This document shows, in pieces, positions 8,136 to 16,984 of a stretch of DNA of 52,368 bases. The stretch's first letter is position 1; each line of letters starts with the position of its first letter. Made by a program: the position numbers and the translations under genes. Under the pieces are notes generated by a model. That model had not been told where the DNA came from. It saw only the letters and a list, made by a program, of their open reading frames with translations, and ran no database searches. The stretch is from Pseudomonadota bacterium (GTDB lineage Bacteria; Myxococcota_A; UBA9160; PR03): positions 1 to 52,368 of the forward strand of contig QEVM01000025.1 in NCBI GenBank assembly GCA_003576805.1, given 5' to 3'.

Positions 8136-9029
8136 ATGTACGAGGTGCTCGTCGTCGGCGCAGGGCCCGCCGGCATGTCCGCGGCGCTCGTGCTCGGCCG
8201 CTCGCGCCGGCGCGTGCTCGTGTGTGATTCCGGCCGGCCGCGCAACGCGGTGACGCCCGCGATGCACGGCTATCTCTCGCGCGACGGCCTGCCGCCTCCG
8301 GAGCTGCGCCGCATCGGCCGCGAGGAGCTGGCGCACTACCCCGAAGTCGCGGTGCGCGACGAGCCCGTGCTCGAGGTCGCGCGCGACGCCGGCGGCTTCG
8401 TCGCGACGCTCGGCTGCGGCGAGCGCGTGCGCGCGCGCAAGCTGCTGCTCGCCACCGGCGTGGTCGACGAGCTGCCGGCGGTCCCCGGCCTGCCGTCGCT
8501 CTACGGCCGCGCCGTCTGGCACTGCCCGTACTGCGACGGCTACGAGCTCGCGGATCGCCCGCTCGCGGTGTACGGCAAGGGCGCGCGCGCCACCAGCGAG
8601 CTGCGCGCGCTGACCCGCTTCAGCCGCGACCTCGTCGTCTGCACCGACGGCGACGACGAGTTCGGCGACGCCGAGCGCGCGTGCATCGAGAGCGTCGGCG
8701 CGAGCGTCCGCACCGAGCGCGTCGTGCGGCTCGAGCCGCGGCCCGACGGGCTGGCGATCGTGTTCGACGCGGGTCCGGTCGTCGAGCGCGCGGGCCTCTT
8801 CTTCTCGACGGCGCTGCACCAGCGCTCGAAGCTCGCCGAGTCGCTCGGCTGCAGCTTCGACGAGGGCGGTCTGATCGTCACGGAGGACAACCAGGCGAGC
8901 GGCGTGCCGGGCGTCTACGTCGCGGGCGACGCGGCGCGCTCGGTGCTGCTCGCGATCGTCGCGGCGGGCGAGGGCGCGCAGGCGGCGTTCGCGATCAACC
9001 GCGAGCTGCTCCGCGAGGAGTTCCCGTGA
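8136..9029 (+). CDS. Thioredoxin-reductase-like FAD/NAD(P) oxidoreductase
   Basis: 297-aa flavoprotein. The N-terminal FAD-binding fold is VVGAGPAGMSAALVLGRSRR, and the C-terminal FAD block is GVYVAGDAAR. The redox pair is CPYC within WHCPYCDGYE at about residues 129-137, the site used by thioredoxin reductases (usually CATC). The middle NAD(P) domain is shortened and reads YGKGARATSELRAL where GGGNSA or a similar Rossmann loop is expected. Such enzymes are common and their substrate is often a thioredoxin-like or ferredoxin-like partner. It stands 97 bp after the sensor kinase and may be an independent unit. Its 3' end overlaps the convergent AlkB-like gene by 35 bp. Confidence 0.82.
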   Translation: MYEVLVVGAGPAGMSAALVLGRSRRRVLVCDSGRPRNAVTPAMHGYLSRDGLPPPELRRIGREELAHYPEVAVRDEPVLEVARDAGGFVATLGCGERVRARKLLLATGVVDELPAVPGLPSLYGRAVWHCPYCDGYELADRPLAVYGKGARATSELRALTRFSRDLVVCTDGDDEFGDAERACIESVGASVRTERVVRLEPRPDGLAIVFDAGPVVERAGLFFSTALHQRSKLAESLGCSFDEGGLIVTEDNQASGVPGVYVAGDAARSVLLAIVAAGEGAQAAFAINRELLREEFP

Positions 9030-9594
9030 CGTGCGCGCGAAGCGTGCGGAACGTGATCGAGTAGCGGGTCTCCGCGATCGGTGGGACGTGGTGCTGCCAG
9101 TGCCAGCGCGCGGCGCCCGAGAGCACGTACGCCGAGCGCGGCGCGAGCAGCGCGCGATGCTCCTCGCGCACGCCGTCGCGCTCGCGGCGGAGCCGCATCA
9201 CGCACGCTGCGCGCAGCGAGACGCCGACGACGCGCTCGAAGGCGGGCGCGTCGCGGTGCCAGCCGATGCCGGCGCCCGGCGGGTAGCGCGTCACCAGCAC
9301 TTCGCCGAGCGCGCCGGGCGCGACGCCCGCGAGCGCGGCCGCGCGCTCGCGCAGCGGCCCGAGCCACTCGGGGATCGGATCGCCCGCCGCGAGCGCGCCC
9401 GACTCGTACGCGTAGCGGAATCCGAAGTGGAGGACGCGCCGCCGCGCGATCGCGCCGCGCATGCGCACCTCCTCGAACGCGAGCGGGTCGAATCGCGCGA
9501 GGAGCGCCGCCTCCTCGCTCTCGTCGATCGCGTCGGGCGCGTAGAGGAATCCGGGCGGTGCGCCGACGGCGCGTGCGCGCATGCGCCGGCCCAC
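8995..9594 (-). CDS. AlkB-like 2-oxoglutarate/Fe(II) dioxygenase
   Basis: About 199-aa dioxygenase of the AlkB family, which oxidatively removes alkyl groups from DNA, RNA or protein. The Fe(II) triad is visible as HRD in GIGWHRDAP and the distal His in ARWHWQHHVPP; the 2-oxoglutarate-binding Arg pair follows in ETRYSITFR. LVTRYPPGAGIGWH matches the nucleotide-recognition strand region of ALKBH-type proteins. A GTG at 9594 gives the longest form; ATG 9582 is the alternative, and neither has a convincing ribosome-binding site. It lies 13 nt downstream of a secreted-protein gene on the same strand and overlaps the flavoprotein gene tail to tail by 35 bp. Confidence 0.8.
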   Translation of the reverse strand: MGRRMRARAVGAPPGFLYAPDAIDESEEAALLARFDPLAFEEVRMRGAIARRRVLHFGFRYAYESGALAAGDPIPEWLGPLRERAAALAGVAPGALGEVLVTRYPPGAGIGWHRDAPAFERVVGVSLRAACVMRLRRERDGVREEHRALLAPRSAYVLSGAARWHWQHHVPPIAETRYSITFRTLRAHVTGTPRGAARG

Positions 9595-9607
9595 GACGTC
9601 GCGCGGA

Positions 9608-10042
9608 TCACTCGTAATTGCCGTACACCCGCACGCGCACCGCGTACGGCTCCTGCGGCGGGCGGTACAGCGTCACGCGATACAGCAGCGGCACCCGGTT
9701 CGGATTCAGCGGGATCAGCTGCGCGTCCACGGCCGCCGCGAAGAACGGCTCGCCGCTCGCGGTCTCGGTCGTGACCTCGATGCGCTCGATCAGCTCGTCG
9801 AGCCCGATGAAGTCGCGCGGCAGCCGGTAGCGGAAGCCGAGATCCACCACGACGGCGTCCTCGCGGAGGTTGCGCGCCTTCACGAGCACCGTCGCAGGAC
9901 CGGGCTCGACCAGAGCGCTCGTCTTCACGACGCCGTGCGAGCGCGGCGGCATCGGCAAGACGACGTCGGCCTGCAGGAGCTGCGCGGACGCTCCGTGCGC
10001 GAACAGCAGCAGCACGGCGAGCAGCAGACTGGGCATTCGCAT
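9608..10042 (-). CDS. Exported protein of unknown function
   Basis: 144-aa protein with a clear signal peptide (MRMPSLLLAVLLLFAHGASA, cleavage about residue 20). The mature part is rich in beta-strand-like alternation (TVLVKARN, VVVDLGFRYRLP, VPLLYRVTLYRPP, YAVRVRVYGNYE), suggesting a small periplasmic beta-sandwich. I recognise no family. A GGAGAG about 6 nt before ATG 10042 supports the start. It is probably co-transcribed with the AlkB-like gene 13 nt downstream and is divergent from alaS. Confidence 0.6.
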   Translation of the reverse strand: MRMPSLLLAVLLLFAHGASAQLLQADVVLPMPPRSHGVVKTSALVEPGPATVLVKARNLREDAVVVDLGFRYRLPRDFIGLDELIERIEVTTETASGEPFFAAAVDAQLIPLNPNRVPLLYRVTLYRPPQEPYAVRVRVYGNYE

Positions 10043-10150
10043 GCGGACTCTCCGACCCCGCCCGTTCTGCGAGCGTAGAGTGCCGCGCTCGGCGGAGCCG
10101 GCCCCCCAGGGATTCCGTTAGACTGCGCGGGTCCAAAACGGAGTCCCCCT

Positions 10151-12793
10151 TTGCCTCTCTCGAGTCGCGAGATCCGCAGCAGCTTCCTGCGCTTCTTCGA
10201 GGAGCGCGGGCACCGCCCCGTCGCGAGCAGCGCGCTCGTGCCCGAGGGCGATCCCACGCTGCTCTTCACGAACGCGGGCATGGTGCAGTTCAAGCGCGTC
10301 TTCACCGGCGAGGAGACGCGCGAGTACTCGCGCGCGACGACGTCGCAGAAGTGCATGCGCGTCTCCGGCAAGCACAACGACCTCGAGAACGTCGGCCGCA
10401 CGCCGCGCCATCACACCTTCTTCGAGATGCTCGGCAACTTCAGCTTCGGCGACTACTTCAAGCGCGACGCGATCGTGTGGGCGTGGGAGCTCGTCACCGA
10501 GGTCTGGGGCATCCCGCCCGGCAAGCTCGCGGTCACCGTGTTCCGCGAGGACGACGAGGCCGCGGAGCTGTGGGCCCAGGAAGTCGGCCTGCCCGCGAAC
10601 CGCATCACGCGCCTCGACGAGGCGGACAACTTCTGGCAGATGGGCGACACCGGCCCCTGCGGTCCCTGCTCGGAGATCTACTTCGACTGGGGCAAGCAGC
10701 CCGGCTGCCATCAGGACGAGTGCGATCCCTCCTGCGACTGCGGCCGCTGGCTCGAGATCTGGAATCTCGTGTTCATGCAGTTCGACCGCAACGCGGCGGG
10801 CGTGATGACGCCGCTGCCGAAGCCGTCGATCGACACCGGCGCCGGGCTCGAGCGCGTCGCCGCGGTGCTCCAGGGCATCAAGAGCAACTACGACACCGAT
10901 CTGTTCCGCGGGATCCTCGAGCGCGCGCAGCAGCTCTCGGGCGTGCGGCTCGGCACGGACCCCGAGAAGGACGTCTCGCTGCGCGTCGTCGCAGACCACG
11001 CCCGCGCCGTCACCTTCCTCGTCGCGGACGGCGTGCTGCCGTCGAACGAGGGCCGCGGCTACGTGCTGCGCCGCATCCTGCGCCGCGCGGCGCGCCACGG
11101 CGTGCTGCTCGGCGTGGAGCGCCCGTTCCTCTACGCGGTCGCGGACGCGGTGATCGAAGAGATGGGCGACGCCTATCCCGAGCTGGTCGGGCGGCGCGCG
11201 TTCATCCAGGACCGCGTGAAGCGCGAAGAGGAGCGCTTCCTCGAGACGCTCTCCAAGGGCCTCGCGCTGCTCGAAGAAGAGGTGCGCAAGACGCAGGCCG
11301 CGGGCCAGCAGGTGCTGCCCGGCGACGTCGTCTTCAAGCTCTACGACACGTTCGGCTTCCCCGTCGACCTCACCGAGGACATCCTCTCGGGCAAGCAGCT
11401 GGGCTTCGACCACGCCGGCTTCGAGGCCGCGATGAACAAGCAGCGCGAGCGCGCGCGCGCGGCGTGGAAAGGCAGCGGCCAGGCGGCGGCGCTGCCGATC
11501 TACTCGCAGCTCGCGAGCGACTTCGAGACGCGCTTCCGCGGCTACGAAGGGCTCGCCGCGCAGTCGCGCATCCTGGCGCTCGTGTCGAACGCGACCGGCG
11601 TCGCGCAGGCGCGCGCCGGCGACGCCGTCGAGGTGATCGTCGAGGACACGCCCTTCTACGCCGAGAGCGGCGGCCAGATCGGCGACCGCGGCCTCATCGC
11701 GACGCCGACCGGCCGCATCGAGGTCGAGGACACGCAGAAGCCGGCCGGCTCGCTGGTCGTGCACCGCGGCAAGGTCGTCGAGGGCGAGGTGCACGTGGAC
11801 CAGCCCGCGCAGCTCGTCGTCGACTCGATGCACCGCTTCGGCGCGGTGCGACACCACTCCGGCACGCACCTGCTGCACGCGGGCCTGCGCGCGGTGCTGG
11901 GACCGAACGCGACGCAGCGCGGCTCGCTCGTCACGGCGCACCGGCTCCGCTTCGACTTCAGCCACGACGCGCCGGTGACGCGCGCGCAGCTCGACACCAT
12001 CGAGGACCTCGTCAACGGCTGGATCGGCGCCAACGAGCCGGCGCGCGTCGAGACGGTGCCGTACCGCGAGGCGATCGAGGCGGGCGCGATCGCGATGTTC
12101 GGCGAGAAGTACTCCGACGAGGTGCGCGTGGTCACCTTCGGCGACTTCTCGATGGAGCTGTGCGGCGGCACGCACGCGCGCGCGACGGGCGACATCGGCG
12201 TCCTCAAGATCGTCGGCGAGGGCGGCGTCGCGTCGGGCGTGCGGCGCGTCGAGGCGATCACCGGAAACGAGGCGCTGCAGCGCTGGCGCGACCAGGAGCG
12301 TGCGCTCGAGCGCACGGCGGAGCTGCTCAAGTCGCCGGTCGGCGAGCTGGAGGCGCGCGTCGAGAAGCTGCTCGAGGAGCGGCGCGCGCTCGAGCGCGAG
12401 CTCGAGGCGCTGCGCGCGACGCAGCGCAGCGCCGCGTCCGGCGACCTCGTGTCGCAGGCCGAGACGATCGGCAGCGTGAAGCTGCTCGCGGCGAAGGTCG
12501 AAGGCGCCGGCGGCGACGAGCTGCGCGCGATGGTGGACGAGCTGCGCGACCGGCTGAAGAGCGGGATCGTGCTGCTCGCGGCGCCCGCGGACGGACGCGT
12601 CACGCTCGCGCTCGGCGTCACGCCCGACTTGAAGGACCGCTTCAAGGCCGGCGACCTGATCCGCGAGGCGGCGGCGGTCGTCGGCGGCAAGGGCGGCGGG
12701 CGCCCCGACTTCGCGCAGGCCGGCGGCCGCGATCCGGGCAAGATCGACGAGGCGTTCGCGGTCGTGCGCGAGAAGGTGCGCGCCGGCGCATGA
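10151..12793 (+). CDS. alaS: Alanyl-tRNA synthetase
   Basis: 880-aa class II synthetase that charges tRNA-Ala. The N-terminal catalytic core begins SSREIRSSFLRFFEERGH, with motif 1 region LLFTNAGMVQFK and the signature SQKCMRVSGKHNDLENVG. The editing domain has HHSGTHLLHAGLR and the second metal-binding block CGGTHARATGDIG. A coiled-coil segment (LEARVEKLLEERRALERELEALR) precedes the C-terminal C-Ala/DHHA1 domain ending KGGGRPDFAQAGG. Length is typical. The start is TTG at 10151 with GGAG 7 nt upstream. Its stop overlaps the ispG start by ATGA, an unusual coupling of a synthetase with isoprenoid synthesis. A TAGACT element at 10119-10124 may be its -10 site. Confidence 0.97.
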   Translation: MPLSSREIRSSFLRFFEERGHRPVASSALVPEGDPTLLFTNAGMVQFKRVFTGEETREYSRATTSQKCMRVSGKHNDLENVGRTPRHHTFFEMLGNFSFGDYFKRDAIVWAWELVTEVWGIPPGKLAVTVFREDDEAAELWAQEVGLPANRITRLDEADNFWQMGDTGPCGPCSEIYFDWGKQPGCHQDECDPSCDCGRWLEIWNLVFMQFDRNAAGVMTPLPKPSIDTGAGLERVAAVLQGIKSNYDTDLFRGILERAQQLSGVRLGTDPEKDVSLRVVADHARAVTFLVADGVLPSNEGRGYVLRRILRRAARHGVLLGVERPFLYAVADAVIEEMGDAYPELVGRRAFIQDRVKREEERFLETLSKGLALLEEEVRKTQAAGQQVLPGDVVFKLYDTFGFPVDLTEDILSGKQLGFDHAGFEAAMNKQRERARAAWKGSGQAAALPIYSQLASDFETRFRGYEGLAAQSRILALVSNATGVAQARAGDAVEVIVEDTPFYAESGGQIGDRGLIATPTGRIEVEDTQKPAGSLVVHRGKVVEGEVHVDQPAQLVVDSMHRFGAVRHHSGTHLLHAGLRAVLGPNATQRGSLVTAHRLRFDFSHDAPVTRAQLDTIEDLVNGWIGANEPARVETVPYREAIEAGAIAMFGEKYSDEVRVVTFGDFSMELCGGTHARATGDIGVLKIVGEGGVASGVRRVEAITGNEALQRWRDQERALERTAELLKSPVGELEARVEKLLEERRALERELEALRATQRSAASGDLVSQAETIGSVKLLAAKVEGAGGDELRAMVDELRDRLKSGIVLLAAPADGRVTLALGVTPDLKDRFKAGDLIREAAAVVGGKGGGRPDFAQAGGRDPGKIDEAFAVVREKVRAGA

Positions 12794-14832
12794 GCGACGC
12801 GCCGCGCCTCGCGTTCCCGGGCAACCCGTTCGCGCCGGCGCGGCGCACGACGCGCGTGGTGCGCGTCGGCGACGTCGCGATCGGCGGCGCCAACCCGATC
12901 CGCCTGCAGTCGATGACGACCACCGACACGCAGGACGTGGCGGCGACGGTCGCGCAAGCCGAGCGGCTCGCCGCGGCGGGCTGCGAGATCGTGCGCATCA
13001 CGGCGCCGTCGGTGCGCGACGCAGAGGCGCTGCGCGACATCCGCGCCGCGCTCGACCGCCGCGGCGTGCGCGTCCCGCTCGTCGCCGACATCCACTTCAC
13101 GCCGAACGCGGCGCTCGTCGCAGCCGAGCACGTCGAGAAGGTGCGGATCAACCCGGGCAACTTCGCCGACAAGAAGAAGTTCGAGGTCCGCGAGTACGAC
13201 GACGCCGCCTGGAACGACGAAATCGCGCGGGTCGCCGAGCGCTTCCGGCCGCTGGTGCGCCGCTGCAAGTCGCTCGGCCGCGCGCTGCGCATCGGCACCA
13301 ACCACGGCTCGCTGTCCGACCGCGTGATGAACCGCTGGGGCGACACGCCGCGCGGCATGGTCGAATCGGCGCTCGAGTTCCTCGACGTCTGCGAGGACGA
13401 GGGCTTCTTCGACGTCGTCTTCTCGATGAAGGCGAGCAACCCGCAGGTCGCCGTGCAGGCGTACCGCCTGCTCGCGGCGATGCTGGCGGAGCGCGCGGCG
13501 AACGGGCGGCGCGGCGACTACCCCTTCCACGTCGGCGTGACCGAGGCCGGCGACGGCGAGGACGGCCGCATCAAGAGCGCGATCGGCATCGGCTCGCTGC
13601 TCGAGGACGGGCTCGGCGACACGATCCGCGTGTCGCTCACCGAGGACCCCGCGAAGGAGATCCCGGTCGCGCGCGCGATCGCCCGGCGCATCGAGGCGCG
13701 CTGGGCGGCGGCGGCGCCTGCGGCGGCGCCCGATCCGGGCGCGCCGTTCGTCGCCGATCCGTTCGAGTACGCGCGCCGCGCGAGCGACGCCGTCTCGGCG
13801 GGCGCGATCGCGATCGGAGGCGGCGAGCTCGTGCGCGCGGAGCTCGCGATCGGAGCGCCGCCCGCGGACGCGGAAGCGGCGGCGTGGCGGCTCGCCGACG
13901 CGCTCGCCGCGCGGCGCGAGATCGCGTGCGAGGGACTTCGGCTGGACGTCGCGGACGAGGCGTCGCTGGCGCGTGTCGGGCCGTTCGCCGAGGCGCTCGC
14001 GCGGCACGGCGTCGCGGCGCCGCTCGCGCTCGCGTTGCCGGCTGCGCTCGCGCCGCACGCGAAGGACGTCGCGGCGCGCTGGATCGTGCCGGTCGCGGGG
14101 CACGAAGCGTCGTCGCTCGCGGCGCTCGCGCGTGCCGCGCGCGCGTCGGGCGTGGCGCTCGAGTGGTCGCTCGCGGCGGGCGCCGGGCTGCTCGCGGACG
14201 TCGACCGCGCCTGCGAGGCGTCGCGCGCCGCCGGGCACGCGAGCGCCCTCGTCTCCGTCGCTGCCGAGCGCCCGGTGCCGGCGGTGCGCAGCGTCGCGGC
14301 GCGCATGCAGGCGCTCGGCTGGAAGGCCCCGCTCGTTCTCGTGCACAGCGCGGAGGCCGACGCGACCGACGACTCCGAGCTGCTGCACGCGGCGATCGAC
14401 CTCGGCGCGCTGCTGTGCGACGGCCTCGGCGACGCCGTCGCGCTGCCCGTGCGCGGCGCGCTCCAGAACGCGGGCGACGCGCTCGCGCTCGCCTACCGCA
14501 TCCTGCAGGGCGCGCGGCAGCGCACCACCTGGACCGAGTTCATCTCGTGTCCGTCGTGCGGGCGCACGCTCTTCGATCTCGAGGAGACGACCGCGCGCAT
14601 CAAGGCGAAGACGCAGCACCTGAAGGGCGTGAAGATCGCCATCATGGGCTGCATCGTGAACGGCCCGGGCGAGATGGCGGACGCGGACTTCGGCTACGTC
14701 GGCTCGGGGCCGGGCGTCGTCAACCTGTACGTCGGCCACGAGTGCATCGAGCGCCACGTGCCGCAAGCGGAAGCCGACGCACGCCTCATCGACCTGATCC
14801 GACGCCACGGCCGCTGGGTGGAGCCGGCGTAG
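12790..14832 (+). CDS. ispG: 4-hydroxy-3-methylbut-2-enyl diphosphate synthase, long (three-domain) form
   Basis: 680-aa enzyme (GcpE) of the MEP isoprenoid pathway, which converts MEcPP to HMBPP using a [4Fe-4S] cluster. The N-terminal TIM barrel starts around IGGANPIRLQSMTTTDTQD and holds VADIHFTPNAAL, KVRINPGN and GVTEAGDGEDGRIKSAIGIG. An insert of roughly 250 residues (about 300-570) separates it from the Fe-S domain. The cluster Cys are seen as CPSC (587 and 590) and MGCIVNGPGE (C621, with the Glu ligand 628). Two-domain IspG is about 360-430 aa; this size and insert match the plant/Bacteroidota/Chlamydia-type three-domain enzyme. It overlaps alaS by 4 nt. Confidence 0.95.
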   Translation: MSDAPRLAFPGNPFAPARRTTRVVRVGDVAIGGANPIRLQSMTTTDTQDVAATVAQAERLAAAGCEIVRITAPSVRDAEALRDIRAALDRRGVRVPLVADIHFTPNAALVAAEHVEKVRINPGNFADKKKFEVREYDDAAWNDEIARVAERFRPLVRRCKSLGRALRIGTNHGSLSDRVMNRWGDTPRGMVESALEFLDVCEDEGFFDVVFSMKASNPQVAVQAYRLLAAMLAERAANGRRGDYPFHVGVTEAGDGEDGRIKSAIGIGSLLEDGLGDTIRVSLTEDPAKEIPVARAIARRIEARWAAAAPAAAPDPGAPFVADPFEYARRASDAVSAGAIAIGGGELVRAELAIGAPPADAEAAAWRLADALAARREIACEGLRLDVADEASLARVGPFAEALARHGVAAPLALALPAALAPHAKDVAARWIVPVAGHEASSLAALARAARASGVALEWSLAAGAGLLADVDRACEASRAAGHASALVSVAAERPVPAVRSVAARMQALGWKAPLVLVHSAEADATDDSELLHAAIDLGALLCDGLGDAVALPVRGALQNAGDALALAYRILQGARQRTTWTEFISCPSCGRTLFDLEETTARIKAKTQHLKGVKIAIMGCIVNGPGEMADADFGYVGSGPGVVNLYVGHECIERHVPQAEADARLIDLIRRHGRWVEPA

Positions 14833-15334
14833 CGGCGGAGCGCGCGGTGGCGTCGCGGCCGGCGCGCGCGTCGTCCTTGGATCCCCGCCACGACCGGAAC
14901 GTCGCGACGGCGCGCGAGCCCTCGAAGATCGGATCGCGCGGGCCGAGCACCTCGGTGGCGCCGAACAGCGCGAGCGAGACGAGGAGCAGGCCTTCGGCGG
15001 CGCCGACCGCAGCGCCGCCGAGGCGGTCGATCGCCGACAGTCCCGCGACGCCGACGAGGCGCCGCACGATCATGCCGACGATCGTCACGAACAAGATCGC
15101 CGCGACGACGACCACGCCGCCCGCCGCCGCGGTGGCGATCAGCGGATCCCACTGCGTGCGCGCGGCGATCTCGGCCGCGACCGGCTCGCGCAACGAGCGG
15201 AACGCGATCACCGCGGTCGCGAGCGCGGCCAGCGAGAAGGCCTCGCGCACCATGCCGATCCACAGGCCGCGCAACACGGCGAGCGCGAGCACGGCCACGA
15301 CGGCGAGGTCGATCATGCCTCCCACGGCGCGCAT
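14786..15334 (-). CDS. CvpA family membrane protein
   Basis: 182-aa protein with four hydrophobic segments in its first about 120 residues (IDLAVVAVLALAVLRGLWIG; AFSLAALATAVIAF; IATAAAGGVVVVAAILFV; GLLLVSLALFGA). The intervening VREAFSLAAL and LIDRLGGAAVGAAEGLL type blocks are typical of CvpA (colicin V production) proteins, here GLSAIDRLGGAAVGAAEG. The family is linked to envelope homeostasis and stress resistance; its mechanism is not established. The tail is disordered. ATG 15334 is used; the in-frame ATG 15316 lies 1 nt after a GGAGG, too close to be optimal. The 3' end overlaps ispG tail to tail by 47 bp. Confidence 0.78.
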   Translation of the reverse strand: MRAVGGMIDLAVVAVLALAVLRGLWIGMVREAFSLAALATAVIAFRSLREPVAAEIAARTQWDPLIATAAAGGVVVVAAILFVTIVGMIVRRLVGVAGLSAIDRLGGAAVGAAEGLLLVSLALFGATEVLGPRDPIFEGSRAVATFRSWRGSKDDARAGRDATARSAATPAPPSGRGVGSGR

Positions 15335-15377
15335 TCTAGCCCGCGCTGCTCGGCGCGGGCACCGGTAGACTGCCGCG

Positions 15378-16975
15378 ATGCGCGCGGATGCGATCGTGAT
15401 CGGCGCGGGTCACAACGGGCTCGTGGCCGCCGCGTATCTGGCGCGCGCGGGGCTCGCGACCGTCGTGCTCGAGCGTCGCGAGATCGTCGGCGGCGCGTGC
15501 GTCACGGAAGAGCTCTGGCCCGGGCATCGCGTGTCGCGCGCCGCCTACGTCGCCGGCTTGCTGCGGCCCGCGGTGATCCGCGAGCTCGCGCTCGAGCGGC
15601 GCGGACTCGTGCTGCTGCGCCGCGATCCGTCGTCGTTCACGCCGCTCGCCGACGGGCGCGGGCTCCTGCTCGGGCCCGACGCGGCGCTGTGCGAGCGCGA
15701 GATCGCGCGCTTCTCGCGGCGCGACGCCGCGCGCTACCCGCAGTACGAGCGTCTGCTCGACCGCGCCGCGCGCGCCTTCGAGCCGCTGCTCGACGCGCCG
15801 CCGCCGGACCCCGCGTCGCTCGCGTGGCGCGACGTGCCCGCGCTCGCGCGCGTCGCGCGCGGCGTCGCGGCGATGCGCGGCGATCTCGCGCGCGCCGTGC
15901 GGCTGCTGCTCGCGCCGGCGCGTGACACGCTCGCGGAGTGGTTCGAGAGCGAGCCGCTGCGCGCGACGCTCGCGACCGACGCGCTGATCGGGGCGTGGGC
16001 GGCGCCGAGCACGCCGGGCACCGGCTACGTGCTCTTCCACCACGTGATGGGCGAGACGGGCGGCGCGCGCGGCGTGTGGGCCTACGTGCAGGGCGGAATG
16101 GGCGCGCTGTCCGACGCGATCGCGGACGCGGCACGCGCCGCCGGCGCGACGATCGCGACGAGCGCGGAGGTCGCGTCGATCGAGGTGGACGGCGGGCGCG
16201 TGCGCGGCGTCGCGCTCGCCGACGGCCGCAGCGTCGAAGCGCCGCTCGTCGTCTCGAGCGCGGATCCGCAGCGCACGCTGCTCGGCCTGGCCGGCGCGGC
16301 GCGGCTGCCCGACGAGCTGCGCGACGCGCTGCGCGCGCTCGACTTCCGCAGTCCCGTCGTGAAGATCAACCTCGCGCTCGACCGCCTGCCGCGCTTCGCG
16401 GGGCGCGGCGACGCGCCCGGCCCCGAGCACCGCGGCACGATCCATCTCGGCGCCGCCGACCTCGACGCGCTCGAGCGCTGCTTCGCGGATGCGGCGGCGG
16501 GCCGCCTGCCCGAGCGGCCGATGATCGAGCTGACGATTCCGTCGGCGCTCGACGCCTCGCTCGCGCCGCCGGGGCGCTTCGTCGCGTCGATGTTCGTGCA
16601 GCACTTGCCCCACGACTGGGACGCGTCGCGCTGGGACGGCGCGCGCGACGCCTTCGCGGATCGCGTGTTCGCCTGCGTGGACGAGGTCGCGCCGGGCTTC
16701 TCGTCGAGCGTGGTCCATCGCGAGGTGCTCGCGCCGCCCGACCTCGAGCGCGTCTTCGGGCTCACCGGCGGCAACATCTTCCACGGCGCGATGGCGCTCT
16801 CGCGGCTGCTCTTCCTGCGCCCCGCGCCGGGCTGGTCGCGCTACCGCACGCCCGTCGCAGGGTGTGGCTGTGCGGCGCGGGAACGCATCCGGGTGGCGGC
16901 GTGATGGGCGCGTGCGGCCGCAACGCCGCGCGCGAGATCCTGCGCGACCGAGCGCGCCCGCCGCGCGCGCGCTGA
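15378..16975 (+). pseudogene. PYROXD2-like FAD oxidoreductase, frameshifted near the 3' end
   Basis: Phytoene-desaturase-like flavoprotein of the PYROXD2 type. It opens with ADAIVIGAGHNGLVAAAYLA (FAD Rossmann loop) and VVLERREIVGGACVTEE, and later shows the typical QGGMGALSDAIADAARAAGA and GGNIFHGAM blocks. Read from ATG 15378, the frame stops at 16904 after the sequence leaves homology at TPVAG. The expected C-terminal FAD motif, LCGAGTHPGGGVMGACGRNA, is intact in the next frame and runs to a TGA at 16973-16975. Restoring one base between 16862 and 16863 (for example a C, giving GGG CTG TGG CTG) joins the frames into about 532 aa. It is either a recent mutation or an assembly/sequencing error. 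Confidence 0.85.
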
Positions 16976-16984
16976 ACGGAACGC

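Noticed and set aside
11656..14808. Long antisense frame opposite alaS and ispG
   Set aside because: Composition is that of shadow frames, with no domain. The plus-strand genes have complete motifs throughout.
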